From Chloroflexota bacterium (GTDB taxonomy: Bacteria > Chloroflexota > UBA6077 > JACCZL01), in assembly GCA_020845495.1 (NCBI GenBank), contig JADLFM010000165.1, forward strand, positions 1-64,000: a stretch of DNA of 64,000 bases, read 5' to 3'. Positions 36,205-44,929 of the stretch are shown in pieces; the first letter of the stretch is position 1; every line of letters begins with the position of its first letter. A model generated the notes under the pieces. The model was not told where the DNA came from and made no database searches. It worked only from the letters and a program-made list of their open reading frames with translations. Position numbers and translations under genes: made by a program.

Positions 36205-36506
36205 TGAGCCTCGAGTACGACCGGGAGGCTGACGCGGCGTCGGTCCTGGTACGCGGCCCGGTCCGCCCCGGCGCGCGCGTCGCTCTGGACCGGCTGGACG
36301 CCGACCGGTTGGTCCACTTCGGCAGCGACGATGAGATCCTCGAGTACGAGTTCCTGAATGCTCGCCGCTACGGCGTTCGCCTCGACGATCTGGAGCACCG
36401 CGACGAGTTGGCCCGCCTGTTTGCCGAGGCCGGCTTTCAGGAGCGTCACTGGGGACACCCAATTCCGACGCGCGTGCGGCGCGGCCGTGAGCGTTCAGCA
36501 GGATAG
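36201..36506 (+). CDS. DUF2283-like small protein
   Basis: 101 residues. The start LEYDREADAASVLVRGPVRP and the following LDADRLVHFGSDDEILEYEF match DUF2283, normally about 60-80 residues (YDxEADxLYI pattern). It would be the partner, possibly antitoxin, of the DUF4258 protein. The last 40 residues extend beyond the core. A hairpin at 36545-36583 follows. Confidence 0.75.
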   Translation: MMSLEYDREADAASVLVRGPVRPGARVALDRLDADRLVHFGSDDEILEYEFLNARRYGVRLDDLEHRDELARLFAEAGFQERHWGHPIPTRVRRGRERSAG

Positions 36507-36544
36507 TCAGCAACTCAGATCAAAGACGCTGACCGAGCCAGGTC

Positions 36545-36583
36545 GTCGATGATGCCACGATTTCCACCACCGGCATCATCGAC
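36545..36583. terminator. hairpin between convergent genes
   Basis: A perfect 12-bp stem (GTCGATGATGCC with its complement) has a 15-base loop. It lies between the DUF2283 gene and the GH127 gene stops and may serve both strands. Confidence 0.5.
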
Positions 36584-36614
36584 AGCCCGGCTCATGTGGT
36601 TGTACGGACTGGAG

Positions 36615-38552
36615 CTATGGGCGGGCGCGAGGGATCCAGACCCGCATCGCGCCTCGCTCGCGGTTGGCCCAGGCGTAGTAGGGGATGGCCGTGAGGTCCA
36701 CGCGCTGACGAGCTAGCTCTCCCACTTCGGCGAGTGGGCGATACAGCCGGCCCTGCCAGGACGACGTGTCGAGCCGGTACCCCGATCCCTGCACCGTCGT
36801 CACGCCCCCCAGCAGATCGGAGCGCCAGGACGAGGTGAGCGGCGCCGTCTCGTCGATCTGGAGATCGTAGATGGGCGCCTGCTGGTCGACTTGCTCCAGG
36901 CAGTAGACCAGCGGACCCCGCTCGATGGCCGCGCAGCCGAGCGTTGACTCGACCCAGGGATGCGCCGCCACCAGACGCGGGGCCATCGGGATGTTCAGAT
37001 CCACCGTGTCACCGTGCTGCCACGAGCGCTCGATGCGCAGGTAGCCGTTCGGTCCGGGTGTCGCGTCGACCGCCTGGCCGTTGATATTTGCCGTCGCGCC
37101 CATCGACCAGCCGGGGACACGTAAGCTCAGCGCCCAGGGCTGACCGTCAGTCTCATCGACCGTCAGAGAGATGACGCCATTCCAGGGATAGTCGCTCGCC
37201 ATCGTCAGCGCGAGCGGCCGGCCCGATGGCAAGTCCGTAGTGATGCGGGCCGTACCATACTGGTGGATCTGGAGCCCGCGTTCGTCCCGTGTTGCGTAAT
37301 AGTGGCCGAGCGAGGCGAACAGCCGCATCACGTTCGGCGGGCAGCACGCGACCTCGTGCCAGGGCTTGCGGCGCGGACCGCCCCGGTGCAGGTGCTCCTC
37401 AGCGCCGTTATCGGCCAGGGGATTGACGTAGAAGTACAGTTCCCCGTCGAGCGAAATGCCGCTTAGCACCGCGTTGTAGAGCGTCCGCTCGGCAAGGTCG
37501 GCGAAGCGGGCCTCGCCGGTTGCCTGAAGCATCCGCCAGCACCACATGATGCTCGCGATGGCCGCGCAAGTCTCACAATACGCGAGCTCGTTCGGCAGCT
37601 CGTAGGGTTGGCCGAACGCTTCGGCCAGATGCCGTGAGCCGACGCCGCCGGTCAGGTACAGCTTGCGCGCGACGAGATCCTGCCACTGCCGCTCTAGCGC
37701 GTCGAGGAGTGCGTGCTCGCCGGTCTCCAGGTAGAGGTCGGTGACGCCGGCGGTCAGGTACAGCGCGCGAACGGCGTGGCCTTCGAGCTCGGTCGATTCT
37801 CGGACCGGCACCCGGTCCTGGTAGTACGACGAGACGCTGTAGCGGGAGCTGGGGCCGAGCCAGCCGTAGCCCCGCTGGTCGACGAAATAGCCGGCGAGAT
37901 CCAGGTAGCGGCGGTCGCGGGTGTCGCGATAAAGCTCCACGAGCGCCATCTCGATCTCGGGATGGCCGGGGACGGCGGTGCGCTTGCCTGGCCCGAAGGT
38001 GGCGTCGATGTGGTCTACGAAGCGGCGCGCGATTCGCAGCAGGCGCTCGCTGCCGGTCGCGCGGTGGTGCGCCACAGCAGCCTGAATGAGGTGGCCAGCG
38101 CAATACAGCTCGTGGCCGTGCCCGAATTCCTGCCAGCGGCGGTCTGGCGCGACTACCTGATAGTACGAGTCCAGGTAGCCATCGTCCTGCTGCGCCGCTT
38201 CGAGCAGGGCGATGGCGCTATCCACCATCGCTTCCAGGTCGCGACCTGGCTGGCGCTCGAGTTCCAACGAGGCTGCCTCGATCCACTTCGAGACATCGGA
38301 GTCCATGAAGACCGGGCCGCGATACGCTGCGTTCGAGCGGCCGGCGGCGATGCGCAGGTTCTCGAAGTTGCCGGCCTCTTCGAGCTTGCGGAAGCCATGC
38401 GGCAGGGCCGAGGTCCGGTTGACGTGCTGGCGCGTCGCCCAGATTCCCCGCTCGATCGTCACCGCGTCGGCGCGAAGCGTTTTCCAGATGGCCCGTGGGC
38501 TGGCGGTCGTGTCGACCGGCCCGGCCGCGCGGGTCGGCGTTGTCGTCATCAT
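36615..38552 (-). CDS. GH127 beta-L-arabinofuranosidase
   Basis: 645 residues of glycoside hydrolase family 127 (alpha/alpha-barrel, then beta domains). The zinc site and nucleophile region is present: YCETCA gives Glu327 and Cys329, and VACCPPN gives Cys403 and Cys404, matching the Glu/Cys/Cys/Cys set known in the Bifidobacterium HypBA1 enzyme. Other family parts are GHELYCAGHLIQAAVAHHRA and GGVGSRHLAEAFG. It releases terminal beta-L-arabinofuranose. There is no signal peptide, so it acts on imported oligosaccharides. ATG 38552 is used. It is the last gene of the GH31/permease operon, with a palindromic repeat upstream. Confidence 0.92.
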   Translation of the reverse strand: MMTTTPTRAAGPVDTTASPRAIWKTLRADAVTIERGIWATRQHVNRTSALPHGFRKLEEAGNFENLRIAAGRSNAAYRGPVFMDSDVSKWIEAASLELERQPGRDLEAMVDSAIALLEAAQQDDGYLDSYYQVVAPDRRWQEFGHGHELYCAGHLIQAAVAHHRATGSERLLRIARRFVDHIDATFGPGKRTAVPGHPEIEMALVELYRDTRDRRYLDLAGYFVDQRGYGWLGPSSRYSVSSYYQDRVPVRESTELEGHAVRALYLTAGVTDLYLETGEHALLDALERQWQDLVARKLYLTGGVGSRHLAEAFGQPYELPNELAYCETCAAIASIMWCWRMLQATGEARFADLAERTLYNAVLSGISLDGELYFYVNPLADNGAEEHLHRGGPRRKPWHEVACCPPNVMRLFASLGHYYATRDERGLQIHQYGTARITTDLPSGRPLALTMASDYPWNGVISLTVDETDGQPWALSLRVPGWSMGATANINGQAVDATPGPNGYLRIERSWQHGDTVDLNIPMAPRLVAAHPWVESTLGCAAIERGPLVYCLEQVDQQAPIYDLQIDETAPLTSSWRSDLLGGVTTVQGSGYRLDTSSWQGRLYRPLAEVGELARQRVDLTAIPYYAWANRERGAMRVWIPRARP

Positions 38553-38591
38553 TCCCCCTGAGAATAGTGCTAACTACAGTGGTCGCCTGCT

Positions 38592-38612
38592 CCCTCTCCC
38601 TCTGGGAGAGGG
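38592..38612. repeat. REP-like palindrome with GGGGTGAGGG tail
   Basis: CCCTCTCCC-TCT-GGGAGAGGG is a perfect 9-bp stem, followed by CTGGGGTGAGGGCTCTTCC and a second copy of that tail. This pattern recurs between genes in many high-GC bacteria. It sits between the GH31 stop and the GH127 start. Confidence 0.7.
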
Positions 38613-38665
38613 CTGGGGTGAGGGCTCTTCCTGAGGGCTGGGGTGAGGGCTCTTCCCGTGGCGCG

Positions 38666-41056
38666 CTACGGCGCGTCCTCCATGAGATCGATACGCGCAG
38701 CGCCCGTCACCCGGTGCGTCGCCGCGCCGCCTTCGTCCAGGCCGACTGCTGCCTGGCTACCCGTGCTCGGGCCGGCCTCGTCGGCGACGACCACCCGGTA
38801 GGTGCGGGTGGCCGGAGCGCCGGCTGATGGCTCGACGGAGAGGGCGCCGAGGTCGTAGTGATAGCGAGTCGTGCCGCCGTCTTCGTGGAGCGCGAATGCC
38901 GCTCGGCCATTCTCGGGGTACACCCGTAGTGTCAACTCGTCCGCACCGAGCTCCCCAACGTACTGCTCAGCCGGGCCGAACGGGAGTATGGCGCCTGCCT
39001 TGACGAACAGCGGCAGCGTCTCGATTGGGGCGGGCGCCGTCACCCAGCGTCCGCCCTCGTATGGCTGGCCGGTCCAGAAGTCGTACCAGAGGCCATGTGG
39101 CAGATAGAGCGTCCGCTCGGTCGCGCCGGCCTCGAAGATCGGGGCGACGAGCAGCGACGGACCGAGCAGGTACTGAAGGTCGAGGTGGTAGACGTTCGGG
39201 TCGCCCTGGTAGTCGAGCACGAGCGGCCGCAGGATCGGCTGCCCGGTGCGGTGCGCCTCGTGGGCCAGGCTGTACAGGTAGGGGATCAGGCGGTAGCGTA
39301 GCTCATCGTACTGGCGGAACAGCCGCAGCGCCGTTTCCCCCTGCGCCCACGGCTCGCGGGCGGTCGTGCCGTGCCCCCGGCTGTGCGAGCAGAGCAGCCC
39401 CCACTGTGCCCAGCGAACGTAGAGCTCGGGATTCGTCTCGCCCATGAAGCCCCCGATGTCGTGGCTCCAGAAGGCCACGCCGGAGAGGCTGAAGGAGAGG
39501 CCGCTCCAGAGGGTGCAGGCCATCGAGGGGAAGTTGCAGAGCATGTCCCCGCTCCACGAGACAGGGTAGCGTTGGATGCCGGCCCAGCCGGAGCGCCCCC
39601 AACAGACGAGATCGCCAGCCCGTCCGCTCCTCTCGAACGCCTCGTAGAAAGCGGCGTTGTAGAGCAGTGGGAACTGATTGTGCATCTCCCAGCCGCGCAT
39701 GCCGTTCGCGAAGACGGCGTCCTCGGGAATCGCCTCGCCAAAGTCGGTCTTGAAGGCGGAGACGCCCTGTGCGATCAGCCCGAGGATCTTCCGAATGTAC
39801 CACTCGCGGCCGGTCGGGCTGGAGAAGTCGACGACGCCACAGCGGCGCGGCGGGCGGCCGGGAATCGTCGGCGTATAGTAGTAGACGCTGCCATCCTCGT
39901 GAGAAGCGAATGCGCCAAACTCCCGGCCTTCGGTGAAGATCTCGCTTTCTTCCGGGATCCATGGCTGAAGCCAGAGGCAGACTCGGATACCCTGCTCGCG
40001 GAGACGAGCCATGTTCCCGACCGGATCTGGGAAGCGCTCCTCATCCCAGACCAGATCGGCATACATGCCATTGCGCTGCCAATACGGATCGAGGTGGATC
40101 ACATCGACCGGCACCCGCAACTCGCGGGCAGTCCGGACCACCTCCCAGACCTCGTCCCAACTGGTGTAGCCGTACTTGGACTGCCAGTACCCGAACGACC
40201 AGCGCGGCGGGATCGGCGGGCGGCCGGTCAGGGCCGTGTAGCGCTCGAGGATCGCCGGCAGGGCCGGGCCGTGGATGACGAACAGGTCGAAGCGGTCGTC
40301 CTCGGTACTGATCTGGGTCGAGATGGACGACGTCGCGCCGCTGCCGATGTCCCAGGTAGCCCGGAAGGTCGTGTTCAGGAATAGCCCGTAGCCGGCCGTC
40401 GAGATGGCGAAGGGGACGTTCTTGTAGGCGCGCTCGTTGGTGGCGCCCCAGGTGTTGAAGTTCCAGCACTCAATCCGCTGGCCGCGTCGATTCGGCGGCA
40501 TGAACTTCTCGCCGAGGCCGTATACCTGCTCGTCTGGCGCCAGGTAGAGCGCCTCGAACGTCTCGACGACCACGCCGCTCGCGTTCCGGCGATAGCCGAG
40601 CCAGGACGCCCGCCGCCAGCCGCGCAGGTTGGTGTCCGCGCGGTGCTCGCGGCAGACCACCGTGCCCGAGCGGTCCCGAACGACCAGTTCCCAGCGTCGA
40701 CGGTCGATCTCGCAGACGAGCGCGCCGAACGAGACGGTCAGCGTCTGGTCGGTGGCGGTAACGTCGCAGGGAATCGGCTCGGGTGTCCCGACGAGGCACG
40801 GCGTCTCACGCGGTTCAGTCGGGACGCCGGCCGGGTAGAGGGTCAGCCGGAACAGATGCTCCCCGAGCGGCGTCAGCGCCACCATCGCCTCGTCGCCGGC
40901 GCTGGTTCCGCAGCGGATCAGCACCCGCCCGGCCTCCCGCCGGTAGTCGCGGATCTCCTCGACGATGTGGATGCCCTCATCCGACGGCCAGGGGGCGAGC
41001 AACCCACCAAGTTGCATGTTCGGGTTGCCGGACAGGTATTCGTTGTTCAAAGACAC
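38666..41056 (-). CDS. GH31 alpha-glycosidase (alpha-xylosidase-like)
   Basis: 796 residues of glycoside hydrolase family 31. The N-terminal sandwich includes VYGLGEKFMPPNRRGQRIEC. The barrel begins IPPRWSFGYWQSKYGYTS, the nucleophile is Asp438 in SAFKTDFGEAIPED, and the acid/base is Asp504 in VSWSGDMLCNF. KTDFGE is the alpha-xylosidase (YicI) form of the nucleophile motif. It probably removes alpha-xylose from xyloglucan-type oligosaccharides in the cytoplasm. It lies between the permeases and GH127 on one strand. ATG 41056 is used. Confidence 0.93.
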   Translation of the reverse strand: MSLNNEYLSGNPNMQLGGLLAPWPSDEGIHIVEEIRDYRREAGRVLIRCGTSAGDEAMVALTPLGEHLFRLTLYPAGVPTEPRETPCLVGTPEPIPCDVTATDQTLTVSFGALVCEIDRRRWELVVRDRSGTVVCREHRADTNLRGWRRASWLGYRRNASGVVVETFEALYLAPDEQVYGLGEKFMPPNRRGQRIECWNFNTWGATNERAYKNVPFAISTAGYGLFLNTTFRATWDIGSGATSSISTQISTEDDRFDLFVIHGPALPAILERYTALTGRPPIPPRWSFGYWQSKYGYTSWDEVWEVVRTARELRVPVDVIHLDPYWQRNGMYADLVWDEERFPDPVGNMARLREQGIRVCLWLQPWIPEESEIFTEGREFGAFASHEDGSVYYYTPTIPGRPPRRCGVVDFSSPTGREWYIRKILGLIAQGVSAFKTDFGEAIPEDAVFANGMRGWEMHNQFPLLYNAAFYEAFERSGRAGDLVCWGRSGWAGIQRYPVSWSGDMLCNFPSMACTLWSGLSFSLSGVAFWSHDIGGFMGETNPELYVRWAQWGLLCSHSRGHGTTAREPWAQGETALRLFRQYDELRYRLIPYLYSLAHEAHRTGQPILRPLVLDYQGDPNVYHLDLQYLLGPSLLVAPIFEAGATERTLYLPHGLWYDFWTGQPYEGGRWVTAPAPIETLPLFVKAGAILPFGPAEQYVGELGADELTLRVYPENGRAAFALHEDGGTTRYHYDLGALSVEPSAGAPATRTYRVVVADEAGPSTGSQAAVGLDEGGAATHRVTGAARIDLMEDAP

Positions 41057-41180
41057 AGCAGACGCTCCAGAATGGATCCGGCGAGGGCGCGCAAGACTGT
41101 TGCCCTGCTCGGAGCCTTGTCTCCTTGTGGGTGGCTGATCCGGCCCATGTTCCGATGACTGGTAGGCGTGTAGCTCGACG

Positions 41181-42086
41181 TCAGCCCTTGACGGCTCCCA
41201 GCGTCAGCCCCTTGACGATGTGGCGCTGAAGGAACAGGGCAACGGCCACCACAGGCAGCATGATCGAGATAGCGGCGGCGCTGAATTGTCCCCACAGGAT
41301 GCCGCGGTCGGTTTCGAAGCCGGCGATCATGACTGGCAGGGTTCGACTCTCCGGGCCGGCCAGGATGAGCGAGAAGAGGAACTCGTTCCAGCCGAGCAGG
41401 AAGGCGAAGATGGCTGTCGTCGCGATGCCGGGGGCGGCCAGCGGTACCACCACCTTCGTCAAGATCTGCCAGCGGTTGCAGCCATCGACGGCCGCTGCTT
41501 CCTCCAGGTCGATCGGCAGTTCCTTCAAGAAGCCGATCATCATCCAGATCCCGAACGGCAGTGCAAAGGTGGTGTAGGACAGGATCAGCGCTGACCGCGT
41601 GTTCAGCATGTGGATCTGGGAGAGGATCACGTAAAACGGCAGCACCAGGCTGATGCGGGGCACCATCCGCACGACGAGGTAAAACAGCGGTAGCATCGTC
41701 GAGCCACGGAACGAGAAGCGGGTGAAGGCGTAGGCCGAGAGGAACCCGAACACCGTCGCCAGCAGGCTCGTCACCGACGCGACGATCAGGGTGTTCACCA
41801 GATAGCGCTGGAAGTCCGACGACTGGAACAGCGCCTCGTAGTTCGCCGTCGTCGGTGCGAAGACCCAGACCGGCGGCATCGCCGCGACCAGGTTGTCCGG
41901 CTTGATGCTGGTAAGCAGCATCCAGAGGACCGGTCCAAGCGCCCAGGCGACCATGAAGACCACGGCGAGCGCCTGAAGGATCGGCCAGCGGCGTCGTCGG
42001 GCGGCGGTGACCCGGGCGACGGTCAGGACCGGGGCGGTCCGGGCGATGAGGGTCGTCTGGGCAGCGGTCTGAGCAGGCGCTTGCAC
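41181..42086 (-). CDS. sugar ABC transporter permease, MalG type
   Basis: 301 residues, six helices. The first is LAVVFMVAWALGPVLWMLL, and the EAA loop is LEEAAAVDGCNRWQILTKVV near residues 200-220. The C-terminus ends QRHIVKGLTLGAVKG, typical of CUT1 MalG proteins. It follows the MalF-type gene by about 30 bases and precedes GH31, so the three enzymes' substrate is probably brought in by this pair with the binding protein at 44930. No ATPase gene is near. Confidence 0.93.
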   Translation of the reverse strand: MQAPAQTAAQTTLIARTAPVLTVARVTAARRRRWPILQALAVVFMVAWALGPVLWMLLTSIKPDNLVAAMPPVWVFAPTTANYEALFQSSDFQRYLVNTLIVASVTSLLATVFGFLSAYAFTRFSFRGSTMLPLFYLVVRMVPRISLVLPFYVILSQIHMLNTRSALILSYTTFALPFGIWMMIGFLKELPIDLEEAAAVDGCNRWQILTKVVVPLAAPGIATTAIFAFLLGWNEFLFSLILAGPESRTLPVMIAGFETDRGILWGQFSAAAISIMLPVVAVALFLQRHIVKGLTLGAVKG

Positions 42087-42116
42087 GGTGTTCTCCCGCG
42101 TCGCGAGTCCGCGTCG

Positions 42117-43061
42117 CTAGTCGACCTGGGTGCGCCGCATCTGGCGCACGAAGAAGAGACTGAGGACGAAGACGACTCCGAAGATGATGTACGAGACGGC
42201 CGAGCCCAGCCCCATGTTGTAGAGCTTGAAGCTGTAACGGTACGTTGCCAGCGCGATCGTCTCAGTCGCGTTGCCAGGGCCGCCGCCGGTCATGATGAAC
42301 AGGATGTCGAACTCGCGCACTGCGTCCATGCCGCGAATAATCAGCGCGACGAGGATCAGGGGCTTGAGCAGCGGCAGTGTCACGCCGATGAAGCGGCGCC
42401 ACGCCGAGGCGCCGTCGACGGCGGCAGCCTCATACAGTTCGGCCGGCAGCGACTGCATACCGGCCAGAAAGATCAGGAACATGAACGGCGTGTTCCGCCA
42501 GATGTCGACGGCCATCACCGAGACCAGCGCGAGCGTCGGGTCGCCAAGCCAGACCGGCCGCCCCAGCCCAACGAGGGACGTGGCGTAGTTCATGATCCCG
42601 AGGTCCGGGTGGAGGATGAATCGCCACATGAAAGCGACGACGGCCGGGGTCATGAACATCGGCACGAGCATCGCCGTTCGCACGATGCCCTGCCCGAACG
42701 TCAAGTTGTGGACGATCAGCGCGAAGACCATCCCGAGGATAAACTGCGCCGTGACCGTCCCGATAGAGAAGATCGCCGTCGTCTGAATGGCGCTCAGGAA
42801 CGTAGGATCGTTGAATGCCTGGACATAGTTCGCCAGTCCGATGAAGCGAATGTTCCGAGGATCGGTTAGCACGTAGCGGTAGAAGCCGACGCCGAACGAG
42901 TAGAGCAGCGGGAGGATGATCATCGCCACGGTGGCGATGAGGGCCGGCAGGATGCACAGGACCGGAAACGGGACGAACGCTTCGAGCCGTCCCAGGAACG
43001 TTGGTGCTGGCTGGCTAGGGCGGCGCGAGGCGCCGCGGCCCGCGAGGTCGATCGAGCTCAT
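42117..43061 (-). CDS. sugar ABC transporter permease, MalF/UgpA type
   Basis: 314 residues. The first helix is CILPALIATVAMIILPLLYS, and the EAA loop is LYEAAAVDGASAWRRFIGVT near 225-245. It is the first gene of the permease / GH31 / GH127 operon. ATG 43061 is preferred, with AGTGAGGGC just upstream; a GTG at 43088 would add 9 residues. The promoter at 43237-43265 and palindromes overlapping it suggest LacI control. Confidence 0.92.
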   Translation of the reverse strand: MSSIDLAGRGASRRPSQPAPTFLGRLEAFVPFPVLCILPALIATVAMIILPLLYSFGVGFYRYVLTDPRNIRFIGLANYVQAFNDPTFLSAIQTTAIFSIGTVTAQFILGMVFALIVHNLTFGQGIVRTAMLVPMFMTPAVVAFMWRFILHPDLGIMNYATSLVGLGRPVWLGDPTLALVSVMAVDIWRNTPFMFLIFLAGMQSLPAELYEAAAVDGASAWRRFIGVTLPLLKPLILVALIIRGMDAVREFDILFIMTGGGPGNATETIALATYRYSFKLYNMGLGSAVSYIIFGVVFVLSLFFVRQMRRTQVD

Positions 43062-43209
43062 GCCCTCACTTCTTCGTGTCCGTGTCACGGGCTTAGGCCA
43101 CAGCCACCCGCCCCGTTCGCCAGGATAGGAACGGCGACGGGCCGCACTGACCGCTCCGCCAGCACCGACCCACAGGGCCGCGCGCGACGGCTAACGTCTG
43201 GCCAGCCGT

Positions 43210-43226
43210 AACCGATCAAATCGGTT
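43210..43226. promoter_or_regulatory. operator-like palindrome O1
   Basis: AACCGAT-CAA-ATCGGTT is a perfect inverted repeat with 7-base arms. It touches the -35 box of the LacI-gene promoter and lies downstream of the divergent promoter. Confidence 0.65.
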
Positions 43227-43253
43227 TGACAAATCGATTAAAGCGTCTATACT
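43226..43253 (+). promoter_or_regulatory. promoter of the LacI regulator gene
   Basis: TTGACA (-35, 43226-43231) and TATACT (-10, 43248-43253) are 16 bases apart. It reads toward the LacI gene about 320 bases downstream. Confidence 0.75.
43232..43239. promoter_or_regulatory. CG-centred operator-like palindrome O2
   Basis: AATCGATT lies between the -35 and -10 boxes of the plus promoter and overlaps the -10 of the minus promoter. A CG centre is usual for LacI-family operators. Confidence 0.5.
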
Positions 43254-43265
43254 GACGTTTGTCAA
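43237..43265 (-). promoter_or_regulatory. divergent promoter of the permease/GH operon
   Basis: On the minus strand, TTGACA (43260-43265) and TTTAAT (43237-43242) are 17 bases apart. It overlaps the LacI-gene promoter face to face and reads toward the MalF-type permease. Confidence 0.7.
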
Positions 43266-43530
43266 CAACGATCGCGCCCGACGACGAACGCTCCTCCGAG
43301 ACGCTGGCGAGCCGTAGCTCGATGACAGTGTCCCGTGAGCGAGGCGGCCCGCGCCGGTGTTCGCTGGTGGCCAACGGTGGTCTCACGACGATGATGTTCC
43401 TCTCCACGAGCCTCCGGTCTCCCAGCCTCCATGCTGCCTGCCCGACCTGGCCTACGCTCGCTCGGCCGCGGCGGGAGCCCGGACAGCCGCCAACCGCTCC
43501 GGCTGCGACTTCCTCCGGGAGCGGGTGTGG

Positions 43531-43566
43531 TTGTACGAGCGTGACGTGTTGTACGAGCGTGACGTG
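43531..43566. repeat. 18-bp direct repeat, two copies
   Basis: TTGTACGAGCGTGACGTG is repeated twice exactly, immediately before the ribosome site and GTG start of the LacI gene. The rest of the 43266-43530 leader holds no recognised feature. Confidence 0.88.
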
Positions 43567-43574
43567 AGGATGGC

Positions 43575-44690
43575 GTGACGCAGTCAGACGAGTATCAGGC
43601 GCGAACTGACACATCTTGGGATGGGGAGGTCGACCGGCAGGCGCGTCGAGGTGGCGGGGCGAGGCAGCGGCGGATCACCCACCGCGACGTCGCCGAGCAC
43701 GCGGGGGTCTCGCCAGCCGTCGTCTCCTACGTCGTGAATGGAGGCCCGCGCGGCACGTCCGCTACGACCCGTGCACGAGTTCTGCGCGCGATCGAGGAGC
43801 TTGGCTACCGTCCTCTCGCGGCCGCACGGGGGCTGCGGATGCAGCGCACCTATACCGTGGGCTTCGTCGACGGCGATTACGCACCGTTCGACGTGTACCT
43901 TTCGCCGTACAGCGCCGGGATCCTGACCGGCCTGACCGCTGAGTTGAGCCAGCATAATTACTACTTGCTGATCTCACCCGTCCAGATTGGGCAGGATCTT
44001 GGAGCGCTTCAGGACTTGCTCTGGAGCGGTCGACTCGATGGCGCAGTGGTCCGGCTGGTGGAGGACTCGCCGGCTGCTGCCGCTCTGCTCGACACGATTG
44101 CGGCCGCTGGCGTGCCGTGCGTCTGCATCGAGCGGCCGGCCGACTCTCGCCTCGGAATGGTCTCGGTGACGATCGATGACGCGGCCGGCGCCTTCGAGGC
44201 GACCCGTGCGCTCGTCGAGCGCGGCCACCGCCGGATCGCCCACCTCAGCGGCGACGAGCGTTACGCGAGCGCGCGGTCGCGCCGCGAAGGGTACGTTCAA
44301 GCTCTCACCGATAGCGGACTCGACATTGACACCGCGCTTATTCAGGGCGGCTCGTGGGCGCCGTTCGCCGTGGATGCGGCGCTCGGGCGGCTCCTCGCTC
44401 TCCCCGATCCGCCGACTGCCATCTTTGCCGCCAGCGACAGCCTGGCGTTTCGGGCCGTCGAGATGCTGCGAGTTGACGGCCGGCGCGTCCCAGATGACGT
44501 CGCCGTCGTCGGCTTCGATGATATCCCGCTCGCCCGGGAAATGGTGCCGCCGCTCAGCACGGTCCAGATCCCCCTGGCCGAGCTTGGCCAGCGCGCGGCA
44601 CAGCACCTTCTCGCCCTGATCGACCGGAAAGCGCGCGTCCCGATGACGGACGTGCTCCCGGTCCAGGTCGTCCACCGTGGGACCGCGTAG
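43575..44690 (+). CDS. LacI-family transcriptional regulator
   Basis: 371 residues. The helix-turn-helix and hinge lie near residues 34-82 (ITHRDVAEHAGVSPAVVSYV, ending in the hinge-helix region LGYRPLAAARGLR). The periplasmic-binding-protein-like effector domain follows, with TYTVGFVDGDYAPF, AHLSGDERYASARSRREGYV and DDVAVVGFDDIPLAREM. It has a 30-residue N-terminal extension beyond the usual LacI start. GTG 43575 follows GAGGATGGC. It likely represses its own gene and the divergent permease/GH operon until an oligosaccharide or arabinose-type sugar binds. Confidence 0.93.
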   Translation: MTQSDEYQARTDTSWDGEVDRQARRGGGARQRRITHRDVAEHAGVSPAVVSYVVNGGPRGTSATTRARVLRAIEELGYRPLAAARGLRMQRTYTVGFVDGDYAPFDVYLSPYSAGILTGLTAELSQHNYYLLISPVQIGQDLGALQDLLWSGRLDGAVVRLVEDSPAAAALLDTIAAAGVPCVCIERPADSRLGMVSVTIDDAAGAFEATRALVERGHRRIAHLSGDERYASARSRREGYVQALTDSGLDIDTALIQGGSWAPFAVDAALGRLLALPDPPTAIFAASDSLAFRAVEMLRVDGRRVPDDVAVVGFDDIPLAREMVPPLSTVQIPLAELGQRAAQHLLALIDRKARVPMTDVLPVQVVHRGTA

Positions 44691-44840
44691 CGGGCGACAT
44701 GTTTGCCCAAACGCACACGGACCGTATCGATCGTGCCGTCACGTCCAGCCGATGCCGGGCCAGCGAGTACAGGGCCAGCCCGTCGAGGCCCATCCAGCAT
44801 CGATCCAGTCAGTCGGAGATTCGTTGAGCCGCGCTCACCC

Positions 44841-44885
44841 AGTGCAGATCCATCCAGTGCAGATCCATCCAGTGCAGATCCATCT
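44841..44885. repeat. 15-bp tandem repeat, three copies
   Basis: CAGTGCAGATCCATC is repeated three times exactly in the leader of the binding-protein gene, about 45 bases before its start. Confidence 0.92.
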
Positions 44886-44929
44886 AGCTCAGGCCCATTC
44901 ACTGCCCATTCACTGAGGGAGGCATCCGT

